Origin: Alnus glutinosa
Lineage: Eukaryota > Streptophyta > Magnoliopsida > Fagales > Betulaceae
Direction of reading: 5' to 3'
NCBI RefSeq assembly: GCF_958979055.1
Contig: NC_084892.1
Coordinates: 3,489,501 to 3,553,500 of the forward strand
Length of the DNA: 64,000 nucleotides
The translations under genes were made by a program, and so were the position numbers. Under the pieces are notes generated by a model. The model did not search any database. It had not been told where the DNA came from and was given only the letters and a program-made list of their open reading frames with translations. Positions within the stretch are counted from its first letter, which is position 1. Each line of letters starts with the position of its first letter. Below are positions 1-10,603 of the stretch, one piece after another.

Positions 1-1511
1 AGTTATTTTCTTCTTAGTTTATTTTCCTACATTGTGTTATGACGGCTAGACCTAATGGTTATGTCTTATGACCTAGCCGTCATCTATTTAAGTGTAATCC
101 TACCCAAGGAATAAGCATGTTGAATATTTTGAAAACCTAGACCTTTTTGGTTGTTTTGGAGATCAAGGCTCTCTCGAAGTAGCCATTGGAGATCACGGCT
201 CTCTCGAAGTAGCCCATATCTTTTCTTTTGTTCCTTTTTATTATTTGATTGCATCACATAATGCATGTTTTGATCACATCCCAGGAAGCTTGAAAGAAAG
301 CCATCGAAAAACCATCCAGGCCTGGAGCCTTGTCACCGTTTGGGCCTTTTTTCCCGTAAAAACAGCGCTTCATTAGGCTGCACTTGAAGTTCTTCCAGCT
401 GGCATTGGAATTTCTTTTTGTAATACGTCCATTATTGTTGTGGTTTGTGTGATTTTCATCTGGCTGGTAGATTCTTAGATGTTACAAGGTTTTATAATTT
501 CGTTCTGAAAATTTGGAAGGGGAGCTACAAGGCTAAGGCTATGGCCAGATAGAGTTAATACTTTGTTGGTGCATTTAAATCTTTGGCTTGTTCTGAAAAC
601 CAAGTTTGTTTTTGTGGATTGGTTTGATTGTTTAAGATTAACAAGGGCTTGGTTTAGGCTGTCAATAGGATAAAATATCATATATTCTTAGGGTGTAGGC
701 TGTTGTCAAGGGCTTGGTTTGGCTTGTTTGGAACACCAGTTAATCAGACATTGCTTTTCTAGGAAGCCAAAAGCTCCATTTTATTCCAAGTATGTCCACT
801 TGTGGTGTTTAGAGTGCCAATTCCCAACTTTGGTTCAAGAGGAGTCTATGAGCATTGAGCAACAACATATGAATTAAAAAGCAACTGAATGAGTGAATAG
901 AAAGTTTTACTATTATAATGGAGGCAGTTCAGGAGTGCTCCTTTTGCTGCTCTATAATCACAATCTAGTCAAGCTATTCTGATGTGGGACGGATTTGAGT
1001 AATTTGTCTATGTTTGCATATGGTGGTTTGAAAGAGTTATGATCTTGGGGTTTGTTATAGTGAAGAAAAGGCTTTTGGGATTGTAGATTGAATTAGGGTT
1101 TAGAAGGATTATATCTTGGTCTCTGCGAAATTGCAGGAATTGAGAACAAGGGTGCTGGAGATTCTGGAAGATAGCAAGGATGGTTCCCTAGGGCTGGACT
1201 GGAAGGCTGTTTAATGGCTATTGTTTAGGGGAAAGTATATAGGGCTGTGGGGTTCTGATATGATTAAGGAAAGGATTAGATTCGGGGTTGCAACGAGATA
1301 ATAAAAGAGGGATTCTCATTGATCTTGAGGGACTGTGTGAACAGTAACAATGTGCCATAGAGAAGAAGAGAGTAAAAGAGAACACTTAAGGCATTCTTGC
1401 TTTGACAATCAAATTACTTCGTCTCTGAAAAATGCCTTATTAAGACATTAGAAGCTTGTATGCTTTGTTGAAATGAAAGTAATCTATTTTTTTTTTTTTT
1501 CTTATGTGCAG
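1..1511 (+). other. Left-edge intron of the LETM1-like gene
   Basis: I see no convincing coding exon in this stretch. It precedes a clear acceptor (tttttttttcttatgtgcag, ending at 1511) and is best read as the long intron upstream of the first visible LETM1-like exon; the 5' exons lie outside the window. It holds a 30-bp tandem duplication at 158-217. Confidence 0.5.
158..217. repeat. Two-copy 30-bp tandem repeat
   Basis: Two adjacent 30-bp units (158-187 and 188-217) share the core ggctctctcgaagtagcc and differ at three positions. It lies in the presumed intron and has no coding role that I can see. Confidence 0.8.
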
Positions 1512-3964
1512 GAAAATGAATGTGTGGAGCAGAATACTTCAAACACAGATGTTGCAGACTCAGTGGTTGCAGACTCAGAGTCAAACGAAATTCGACGATT
1601 TGAACTTTTGAGAAATGAGCTAATAGAACTTGAAAAACGGGTCCAAAGAAGTGCTGATCAATCAGAAAATGAGGAGGTACATCTCAAGGTCTTAAGCTGC
1701 TTATATATAAAATGAAATATATCCAAATCTGCCATTAGGAGGTGGAGTTCAAAGGTTGGTTGGATGTTGGATGGGGCCTAGGTTAAAGATACCTGAAGTC
1801 CCAGCCAGTTCTGTTGACTTTTTGAAATCCTTATGGCATTTGGGCCATGCTCTAGTAACAGTTGATGCCTAAAACTTCACTACATATTTTAATAGCTGGG
1901 AATTTTCACTTAAAATGAAACTTTCTGAAATTTCTCAAAAGTTTTAAATATGAAGCCATCAAGAAGCAATTTCCATTTATAGCAGTTAATATCTTACAAA
2001 ATCTCAAGTGGTTTGTAGTTCTACACACGATGCCTATGAATAGTGTCAAGATTTAATATTTGATAGCATACTGGGCTATTCCTCTTGTTGTACATTCTAA
2101 AAGGTTTCAATTAAAGATCTTGGCTTGCCTTCTCCCAAAAAATTTGCAAATAATATGAAATTTGGTGGGACCATGTGTTGGAATATTTTAAGGCTGGCCA
2201 GCATTTGGTTCTGATCTTCATTGCCTACAGAAGATATTACAAAGTTTTGGCTAACTGTGGTCCTTTGCTTTGCTTACATGTGATGAACATGAATATTTAT
2301 CTATGACACTATGAGAAGTGGCTTTGCTAGCTTTGTATTGGTGACCCAAGCAGTCACCTAATACATATCAAGTCTATTTCTATGTGTGTGTGCGCGTGCC
2401 GGCGTGCGTATTCGCATGTGCATGTGTGTGGTATGGGTGGGTGGGCAAAATAGAGAGAGGTAGATGTGCTTCTGTAGACTTTACTTGATACTTATGTCCA
2501 TTCGTGTCAGAACATTATCATGAAAATTTCCTTTACTTGCCATTGGCCTTGTTTGAGGCTATCGGTTCCTAATCAGTTATTATGATTTTTTTTTTTCAGG
2601 AGTTTAAAGTTACAGATGATGGTGATAATTATCAGGGTGATGCTAGAGGTTCTCAATTGGTCCAGGTTCAGAAGAAAGATGGTATCATTGAAAAATCATT
2701 TGTCAAGCTAAAAGAAGCTAGCACGGTATGGATATCTATTGTTTTCCGTCAGTCAAAATATGATCCATTGTCTAACTAGGATATATCATTACTCCTATTT
2801 TAAGCCATCCGCATTCTGCATACATGCTTGCTGTTTTGAAGAATCCCTGAAAGTTGATTTTGATGTTTTTGATACTTTGATAGCCTAGACCTAGCAAAAC
2901 CCTCCATTCCCTGTTGCTACCTGAGCCAAGGCCACTCAATGTATTCCAAAGTAGTGGTATTTATAATTTAAGAGCTCAAATATTTCTTTGCCTCGACGGT
3001 TATATGAGATTATCTCAACTTTACTACTTAATTATCACACTTTTTACTGAGCAGGATGTCTGGCAAGGAACCCAGCTTCTAGCTATTGATGTTGCTGCTT
3101 CTATGGTGTTGCTCAGACGGGTCCTAATAGGAGATGAGCTGACGGAAAAAGAAAAGAAAGCTTTCAAAAGAACAATGACTGACTTGGCATCAGTTGTTCC
3201 AATTGGCGTTTTAATGCTTCTTCCTGTGAGTTTGAAAATGAAATAGTTCTATCAATATTGCGTTCTTTTTTTATTCAACATTGCATTCTCCATTTTCACT
3301 TTCTGGTTCTTCGTCCTTATATCTTTCTTAGTTATTATATTGACTCAGGACGTGTTGTAAATTTTAGCTCCTCATCTCAACTCTTATCTTGGCTGACGCT
3401 GCTCATCTTTTTATTTTTATCCTTTCATTTCGGAACAGTTGGACCATTATTGTCCAACAAATTTTAGTAGTGTTGCCACATTATCTAGTTGGGGAGAGAC
3501 TATACAGTCCTGAGAAAATAGTTCTTGTTCATGTTATTGCGAAAGTAGTCATACAACTTGTATATGTCATACAACAACTTGTGTAGGAATCTACATTATG
3601 CATAATCACAGTTAACATTACCAGAGAAAACATTGTTGTTATGATACGTTTCTCTTGGCTATCGGTTCATTTCTAACCTAATGTAGAGAACGATGATGTT
3701 GTATAGGTTACTGCAGTTGGGCATGCAGCCATGTTGGCCGCTATTCAGAGATATGTACCAGCTATGGTGTGTAGCTTTTCTCTAACAGCCTTTTTGTTAA
3801 AAAAAATTATTGAGAGTATCTTTCCTGATCAACTGATATGTTTTTGGCAGATACCATCTACATATGGATCTGAAAGATTGGATCTCTTGAGGCAACTTGA
3901 GAAAGTCAAGGAGATGGAAACTGATGAAGAAAATCCAAATGAAAATGTGGATGAACTAGCCTGA
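1512..3964 (+). CDS. LETM1-like protein, 3' part (five exons)
   Basis: Partial gene running in from the left edge. Exons by splice sites and frame: 1512-1676, 2600-2725, 3055-3225, 3707-3766, 3851-3964 (stop TGA). All introns are GT-AG and all junctions are phase 0, giving 211 C-terminal residues. The segment DLASVVPIGVLMLLPV followed by TAVGHAAMLAAIQRYVPAM is the hydrophobic LETM1-type core. The C-terminal GSERLDLLRQLEKVKEME plus an acidic tail matches plant LETM1-like proteins of the At3g11560/At5g06220 type. Preceding exons are charged and coiled-coil-like (FELLRNELIELEKRVQ). Family members are organelle-associated; classical LETM1 is an inner mitochondrial membrane cation/proton exchanger, but the function of this plant subgroup is less certain. 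It ends 115 bp from the convergent TBL gene. Confidence 0.88.
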
Positions 3965-4079
3965 CTAGTAGCCAATGCAAATTTTTTGTACAGCTGTCAA
4001 AGTTGAAATAATATTATCAATTACAAGGTCACATGATTTTTTTTTTTTTTTTTTTGTCTTTCCCTTTTCGATGTTAATT

Positions 4080-6958
4080 TCACTTGGTTCTGAATCCTTT
4101 TGACAATAGATGAGCATACAGAAGTTCATTCCATGTATCCGGCACTCCAGGTAGGCACCAATGGCTGCAGTCTTGTGGAGCTAGAGCTGGAGTGCCTGGC
4201 TCACGATTCTTTGAAGGGTGACCATCTTTCCTAAACTCTGTTAGATATGTGATGTTTAAAAACTGGATCTTCCTGTTTCCATAATCCATCTCTTTGATTA
4301 CATTGGAAATGAGTACATTGTTCAATGGTTCGGTTTCCAACTTTGTGTAGTTTGTTTCTGGTTCCGTACTAGAATTGCAGAAACCCCCTCTATCCCACGT
4401 GCCATTCCTGCAATTTTACATGTGAAAAGCTCGAGTCAGAGTTCATAATCCATAATCAAGGCCTTCGGGCTAGCTAGCTGTTTTTGCTAGTCTTATGAGT
4501 ACTGACTGATTACACGAGTACCCCTTTTTCTGAACTACAGAAAATAAATGCATCGAGTTTGAGCATGTAAATGAGAAGAAAAAGCTACCGTTGGAAACTC
4601 CTCTCCCTTTAAAAAAAATGGATTATTATGGGGTAGGTAAAGAGTTTTCCAAATACGTGTCGTATGTATACTGATTCAATCGATTCTACGTCCAAATTGT
4701 GACACTCCAAAAAAAATTAGTTCCACATTGGGAAGACGAATTGTTCATACAGTGTTGTTGAATTATAAAATAGCTTATAGATGTCAAGTCTTACCTTGGT
4801 TCTTTACAATGTGAGACTAGGTAAGTGATTCTAAAGAGCTTCAATTATAACTTGACTAGTCTTTTTTAAGTTATAACACATATATGGCTGACACTATAAG
4901 TAGGGGTGAAAATGCGGAATTCAAATCTTAATTATTCTATGAGACAATGACCCTCTATTAATTGTGATTTGTGTAACAAGTAAAATCTTAATTTATTTAA
5001 GCTTGCATATAATAATAACCGCATTATTTAATGTTGCATATAGATTTAAATAATAATTCAAAATGTCTATTACCTCATATGCGGATAGCGGATAATAATC
5101 GCATTTAATTACCGCAATAATCGTGTGAATGTAGATAGCAAGCACATAATGTCGATGCGGATATTGCTAATATCCGAATTCGTATCCGCATTTTGACCCC
5201 TAATTATAAACAACCTAGTAAGACTATGTGGTGCTGAAGCACTGTATGATGAGGGCCATGACTTGGACGTTAGGAGTTTGAGTGGGAGAGATTGTGACAC
5301 TCCAAAAAGTTAAGTCTCACATTGAGAAGATGAATTATTCACATAGAGTATGTGGATTATAAATGAGCTAATGTGTGTTAAGTCTTATATGAGTTCCTTA
5401 CTAGATGATATTAAACTTTATAAGTGATTTTAAGAAGCGTTAATTGTAACTTGATTAGTACTTAGACTTGCCTGAAATGCACTGGGGAGTAGCTACGAAA
5501 GAATATAAAATTCCTTTCGGGATCGAAATTTTGTAGTGCCCAAGACTTCCATGTTTGTAGAGATCTCCGGAATGCTTCCATCACATCCATTGTCATATTT
5601 ATTTGGCCTCCTTCCTGGAAATGGCAGCCCCTGAAGCACAGAATTAGATTACAAGAGAAATTAGTTTTTTTTTTTTTTTTTCTTCCTAATTAAATATGAT
5701 AAATTAGTTTTGAATGTCAATAGTTCATGATCATGATAGGGATGAGCAGATAATGGAAGCTCTTACGTACATCTTAACTGTTTTGTCTTCGTTCCACCAA
5801 TGCCCGGCATTGAAGACCAGAACATCTGCTCCTAACCAGTGTTTGGAGTACCAGTGCAACTCATCGACCCTAATGGTGGTTCGGACTTGATTTGATGAGT
5901 TCCGGGGTGGCCGGCCGATGATAACTAAAAAAGGTGCCCTGTAATACTCAACTGTGAGGTTGTAATCATGGAACCGCATGGAGAGGAAGCCCTTGTGTTT
6001 GGTTATGGGGTTTCCATTTACTTCATATATTCTGGACTGATTGGAGACACCTTGTGCAAGCATGCATAGCAGAGACTCCCACTGGTTTCTCCCAATAGAA
6101 TCGCCGGCAAACACTATACGTCCATTTCGGCTTCTTTCCAAGAGCTCGCTTGCATTGAATCTGACATTAGAAAATGGAAGCAAATTAATTAAACTCTTTC
6201 ATTTTTACCTAAATGAACTTTGGTACCGTGGTAGGAGCCATATATAGGCCAAAAATAAAATAATAATAATAATAATTAAAAACGGGTGATTACTATTTTC
6301 TTAATATGCATGATCCATATATGTTAATGGTTGTCTTGTATTTTAACAAAACTATAACGTGACGTTTGGTTCGAAAAATATAACGTTTTTTCAACATTTA
6401 CATTCCTGAGAATGTGACGCCTAAGAATTTAAATTCTAAAAAATGTGACTAAACTCACGTTTGAGAGTTATTAGAATCTGGTAGGATTTTCGAAAATACG
6501 AAATTCTCGTGTTTGGTTTACTCCTAAGTATCCTCTAAAATTTATTTTTATTCTTCCCAAAATATCATATATTTTCCTTTTGAAGTGCCTAAGGCTATTT
6601 GATATAAAATTGTTTAAAAATTAAACAAAAATGAGAGGGAAGAGGCAAACTACATATAAATCATGTTTTCTTCATTCATTTCCCAATAAAGTTTATACTA
6701 TTTGATTTATTTTCTTTATTTGTCATCAATAACCAAATAAAACCTATTCATTTCCTCTTTTTCTTTGGAGGAATATTTTGTATCCAAATTTTACAATTGG
6801 TCATAATCAAACCCAAAAAGTAGCATTAAAAAAATAATCATAACACGATTATCACATAGTCAAAGTTTTCTTGTATAACCTAGCAATATCAATATCAAAA
6901 AAAAAAAAAAAGAGCTCGTCAACTATTAAGCAGTCACAATTACATATATAATATTATA

Positions 6959-6996
<38 letters not shown>

Positions 6997-8075
6997 TAAT
7001 TAGGCCGGCAATTTTAATTAAGGTGTAGGGAAATACATATAGGTCAACATAGAGGAACCAAGGAAATTTCCAAACAGCATGTAATGCAAACGTAATGGTG
7101 GCCGGATCAATAGTCAATTCTCTATTATGGTATTATGGCCATATATTTAGAAACCCTACAGCCAATCACATGAATCCCGCCGGCCACCCCAATTGGAGTG
7201 AGTCAACTTCAAATCCAATTGGTTTTCGGTTCAATCCAATCCATAGTTTCATTTCTTTCCATCCTCAATTAAAAGCTCCACCATAAGCCCTTCAGGTTTT
7301 TATCAAGAGAATTAAATTAGGTCATAAGAAAGTATAAGGCTAGGGTTTTTGTTGCCATGGATCTGATTCTTTGCTTCTTCTTGAATACAAGACGAGACAG
7401 CCAGACAGAACATCTCTCCAAGACTCCAACACACTAAATTTATATGGTTCTTGAATTCTTGCTCCTTAATTCAAACCTTATACAAAAGGGTTCTCCAAAT
7501 CTTGCTTCTTTCATGCTAGCTAGTTCTAAGTTTATAGTCGAATTTGAGCTAAGAAATAGTACTTCGAAGTCGTACAAAAGAAAGAAGTTTAATTAACCGA
7601 CGTTGTCCGTCCTTGCATGTGGCATGCATGAACAGGTGTGAATTATATTCCGAAATCTGAATCTTCATATTCATACCATATATACATACCTTGGAAGATC
7701 ACAGCCCTCCGGTTGCCATCGCCATTTACGGTAACCCTCATCTGTACGTCCATTCTGACTGCACCGAAAGCCGGGATCAAGAAACGGGCAGTTCTCCGTG
7801 TACGATTGAGGCGAGCGACCGCTTTCGTCCCGAACCCATCTGCCTTTAGAGTAATCACAAACTCCTAGTTCTTGATCGGATATGATTTGCGATAAGAAGC
7901 CAGTATGAAAGATTGGCCGAGAGTCAAAAGGGATGACAAGAATGAAAACGACAATGGAAGAAATCAGGAGGAGGAGGAAAAATAGTGCATGTTTCAATTC
8001 TCTTTTGATTAGGATGGGGAGGGGAAGAAGTTGGAGCCTTTCCGCTATGGGTTCTTGAGAGGGTTGAAGATCCAT
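4080..8075 (-). CDS. TBL8: Trichome birefringence-like (TBL) protein, probable Golgi polysaccharide O-acetyltransferase
   Basis: Four exons: 8075-7690, 6160-5771, 5630-5472, 4407-4080, a 420-residue protein. Frame is continuous across all junctions. Residues 30-49 form one hydrophobic N-terminal anchor, as expected for a Golgi type II protein. The TBL domain (CDYSKGRWVRD onward) is followed by the GDS motif at 148-150 (VFAGDSIGRNQWESLLCM) and by the DxxH motif at 391-394 (DCSHWCLPG), so the Ser/Asp/His esterase-type residues are all present. TBL proteins O-acetylate cell-wall polysaccharides such as xylan, mannan or pectin; the substrate cannot be read here. The TBL8/TBL9 assignment rests mainly on the neighbours (LETM1-like and NGAL2-like genes). 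Oddity: intron 3 starts with GC (CAG|gcaagt) instead of GT and carries an LTR-type miniature element. A 33-bp GA tract lies 34 bp upstream of the start codon. Confidence 0.92.
4698..5462. mobile_element. TRIM-like LTR element in TBL intron 3
   Basis: Two diverged direct repeats of about 165 bp start at 4698 and 5293 with the same tgtgacactccaaaaa and stay similar through acttga(c/t)tagt. The right copy is preceded by a purine-rich stretch (gagtgggagaga), as expected of a polypurine tract before a 3' LTR. The internal part is about 430 bp, of which 302 bp is a nested MITE, so the original element was too short to code. I could not confirm a primer-binding site or a 5-bp target duplication, so the exact right border (about 5460) is uncertain. 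Confidence 0.65.
4901..5202. mobile_element. hAT-type MITE nested in the TRIM-like element
   Basis: The ends are inverted repeats: taggggtgaaaatgcgga at the left and the complement of taggggtcaaaatgcgga at the right. They are flanked by the imperfect 8-bp duplication actataag (4893-4900) and attataaa (5203-5210). The TAGGGGTG terminus and 8-bp target site are typical of hAT MITEs. The inside is AT-rich, with repeated gcggata motifs and no coding capacity. Confidence 0.75.
6161..7689 (-). other. TBL intron 1 (1.5 kb)
   Basis: Non-coding. It is bounded by donor AG|gtatgt (at 7689) and acceptor gtcag (at 6161). It is AT-rich, with a (TA)n run at about 6961-6994 and a stretch around 6360-6600 that looks like decayed transposon sequence, although I could not define its ends. 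Confidence 0.6.
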
Positions 8076-8107
8076 AATAAGAGGAAGAAGGGGGTTGAAG
8101 AGGTCAT

Positions 8108-8108
<1 letters not shown>

Positions 8109-8141
<33 letters not shown>
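8109..8141. repeat. (GA)n tract in the TBL leader
   Basis: An uninterrupted AG dinucleotide run 34 bp upstream of the TBL start codon, reading as TC/CT in the gene's direction. CT-rich leaders are common in plants and GA repeats can bind BASIC PENTACYSTEINE factors; any regulatory role here is inference. Confidence 0.8.
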
Positions 8142-8147
<6 letters not shown>

Positions 8148-9759
8148 TCGATGTAGGTTTAATTTTCTCCCTAATTATGGTGCGTACACCGACGTTAGAC
8201 GTGATTTATAGCTGATTATGATATATATGAACCCACTATTATATTGTAAAGAAAAATTAGACTGGACAGCTTTTTGTTTGGAAACGTCAAGCACGTAGGC
8301 CTCTCGCTATATATTATGAGACGTGCGCTGCATGCTTTGAATTGTTTTCTGTAATTAACATGCCAATCATTCATGAGTATACATGTTAATTTGTTAATGT
8401 ATTTTAGGGGTCTTTCTTTTTTAAAGTATTATCACGTGATATAAATGTGAAAAATGTTGTTGTGTTTTAAAGACTATTTTGTATTATGTGGTTTGTTTAT
8501 TAATGTTTTTGTTTAGAGAAGATAAAGCAAAAAGGCAGAAAGTAAAAGTTTTAACAAACAGATTAGAGTTATAGTTCTGCTTCCACTTGACACGCCATTT
8601 TTGTACCAAAAGTCCATCGAATCGTTTAATACTATATAAAATAATCAATTATTTTGAAAAGTTGTTAATAAAAAAAATACAAATTTAATTATTTAATTAA
8701 TATTTTAATATTCTACAATCAGTTTATTATTAAATGTCGTAGCAAAACTTGTTTTTTTCAATCCTAACCATCTATCCTTTTTCTTCTAAATATGTACAAA
8801 AAAAATATAGAGATACGATAGGTTTATAACTTCTGTACAACTCACGTGTAGGAAAACAGATCTAATGGTTAGTTTGAAGAAAAAAAATTATTAAAATTGT
8901 ACAAAATTTATGTTAAGATTTGTACAACAATCATTTCTAAAACATTTATGTACAATAAATAAACGTGTACCAGGAGGAAAAATACGGGTGGTTGTTAAAA
9001 CAAGATTTTTGCAAGCTAAAATAAGCCACATGTGATTTGTAAGGCATTTGTCAAAAGATTATCTTAATTTTTATTTTTATTTTGCTTTACAGTCTTAATA
9101 CTTATTAATTATTGTAATAAACTCTCTCTGTTAAAATTGGCAACAAAAATGACAAAATTAACTGATAATGAGGTAATCTACCAAAAAATAAAAAATAAAA
9201 TAAAACGATAATGAGGAGAAATAAGGACCCACGAGTCTAGGCTCACTACGCCCTTCTCTTTCCCCTACATCCCTCTGCCGGGAATGAGCCCATAAAGGTC
9301 GAAATCTCTGCATGGGGCCAGGCCCGGGGTGCTGATCTGTGGGTTGTTGGCTAAACCCGAAAATGTGGAAGGATTGAACGGCGCTTGCAACAGTGGTGCG
9401 TGTCAACTATGCTTACATTTGTCTTTCATTTTTTTGGCATCGTGGGTCGTGGCTTGAATTTGGCGGGTTCTTTGATGTTCTTTTGGTTGGGTTTTGTTTG
9501 ATGTGATTTTGACTGGTTCTTGATGGTGGGCGTCGCCTCATTCTTAATGGTTTTCTCAGCACATGGATTCGGATATTGGTCAATTGTGATAATTTGAAGC
9601 TCACCACGAGTAATTTGATTTGGTCTTACGCTAATTAACTGGGCATGTTTAGAATTCTGTAAACATGCATTTTCTTTGGCTAGCATTTATTAGGACTCTT
9701 CACTGTATTGCTATAAAGTTGCTTGCTAAATATTTATTTCTGCCTATTTTGTTGTGCAG
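8142..9759. other. AT-rich intergenic stretch
   Basis: Upstream region of the TBL gene. I see no gene. About 9230-9410 is noticeably more GC-rich than its surroundings and could be the leader or promoter of the broken small gene that follows, but nothing decides this. Confidence 0.4.
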
Positions 9760-10603
9760 GTGTTGAAGGAAGCTTCTAGGCTTTATGCTGCGAGTTGGGT
9801 ACGTGATATCGATCCGGAGCTTCGGCCAAATGATTATAAGAAGGATGAAGAGGGTGAGGGAAAGCCCAGTACTGGAGCAAAAAGCAGGACTATGGCAAGA
9901 ATTTCATTAATTTCTTTCTCATGGCTCGGTTTTCAGATCAATGTTATGATTTTTTTGGCCATACCGGGATTTGCGAGTTTAGAGTACAGAAGGAAGCCCC
10001 TATGGTTATCATGGATTCATTACGGTTCCAAGGATTGAGGTTGTCTCTATTTCTGAGTTTTGTGTCGAAGAGGTTGGAAATGTGGGGTTTTATATGATAG
10101 CAATAGAGAACGAAGAGTTTGGGTTGATGCTTATTTTTTTCCTGGGAAAAAGAAATAATATAAATATGGGCCAACTCTTCTAGTTGCGCCTCTAACCTTG
10201 CTGCTATATTGCCACCAAATTGTGGGTTCAGCTTGCTCTGCTTTGACTAGCATAATGCAAGAAGAACCCCTTTTCTCTTTATCAATATTCCTTTTATTAG
10301 TTGAATATAAAGTTTTTGGACACTTTTCTTGTAATAGCTTTTCTTCCATTTGTAGTTTAGTGAGTTAAATTCTGATTGTGCCCCTATCTTTCACTTGGGA
10401 ATAATTAATTTCAATGGATGCCAGAGGGGGAATGGAGGCACTAAGGCCTGCTTTGCAACGGGTGTACATGACAGGAGCTTCTGCCTATAGATGCTCTCAA
10501 AAGTTTTATAGAACGGTATCAAGAAGGCATCCAACAGGTCACGGAGAAGAATCAGGATTCTAATTCTCAACAAGAAGCTAATGCACCCAAAAATTCACAT
10601 TGA
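9760..10603 (+). pseudogene. Broken small gene, family not recognised
   Basis: Two gene-like pieces. The first follows a good acceptor (ttttgttgtgcag ending at 9759) and reads VLKEASRLYAASWVRDIDPE and on, a charged exon-like segment to about 9890. The second, about 10414-10603, reads MDARGGMEALRPALQRVYMT then GASAYR. The frame then shifts and continues as LKSFIERYQEGIQQVTEKNQ to a TGA. The shift at about 10482 looks like the loss of two bases (tatagatgct where tatagagatgct would keep the frame). The even composition and helical character of both pieces suggest a former small protein. I do not recognise the family and cannot show that both pieces belong to one gene. Confidence 0.45.
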
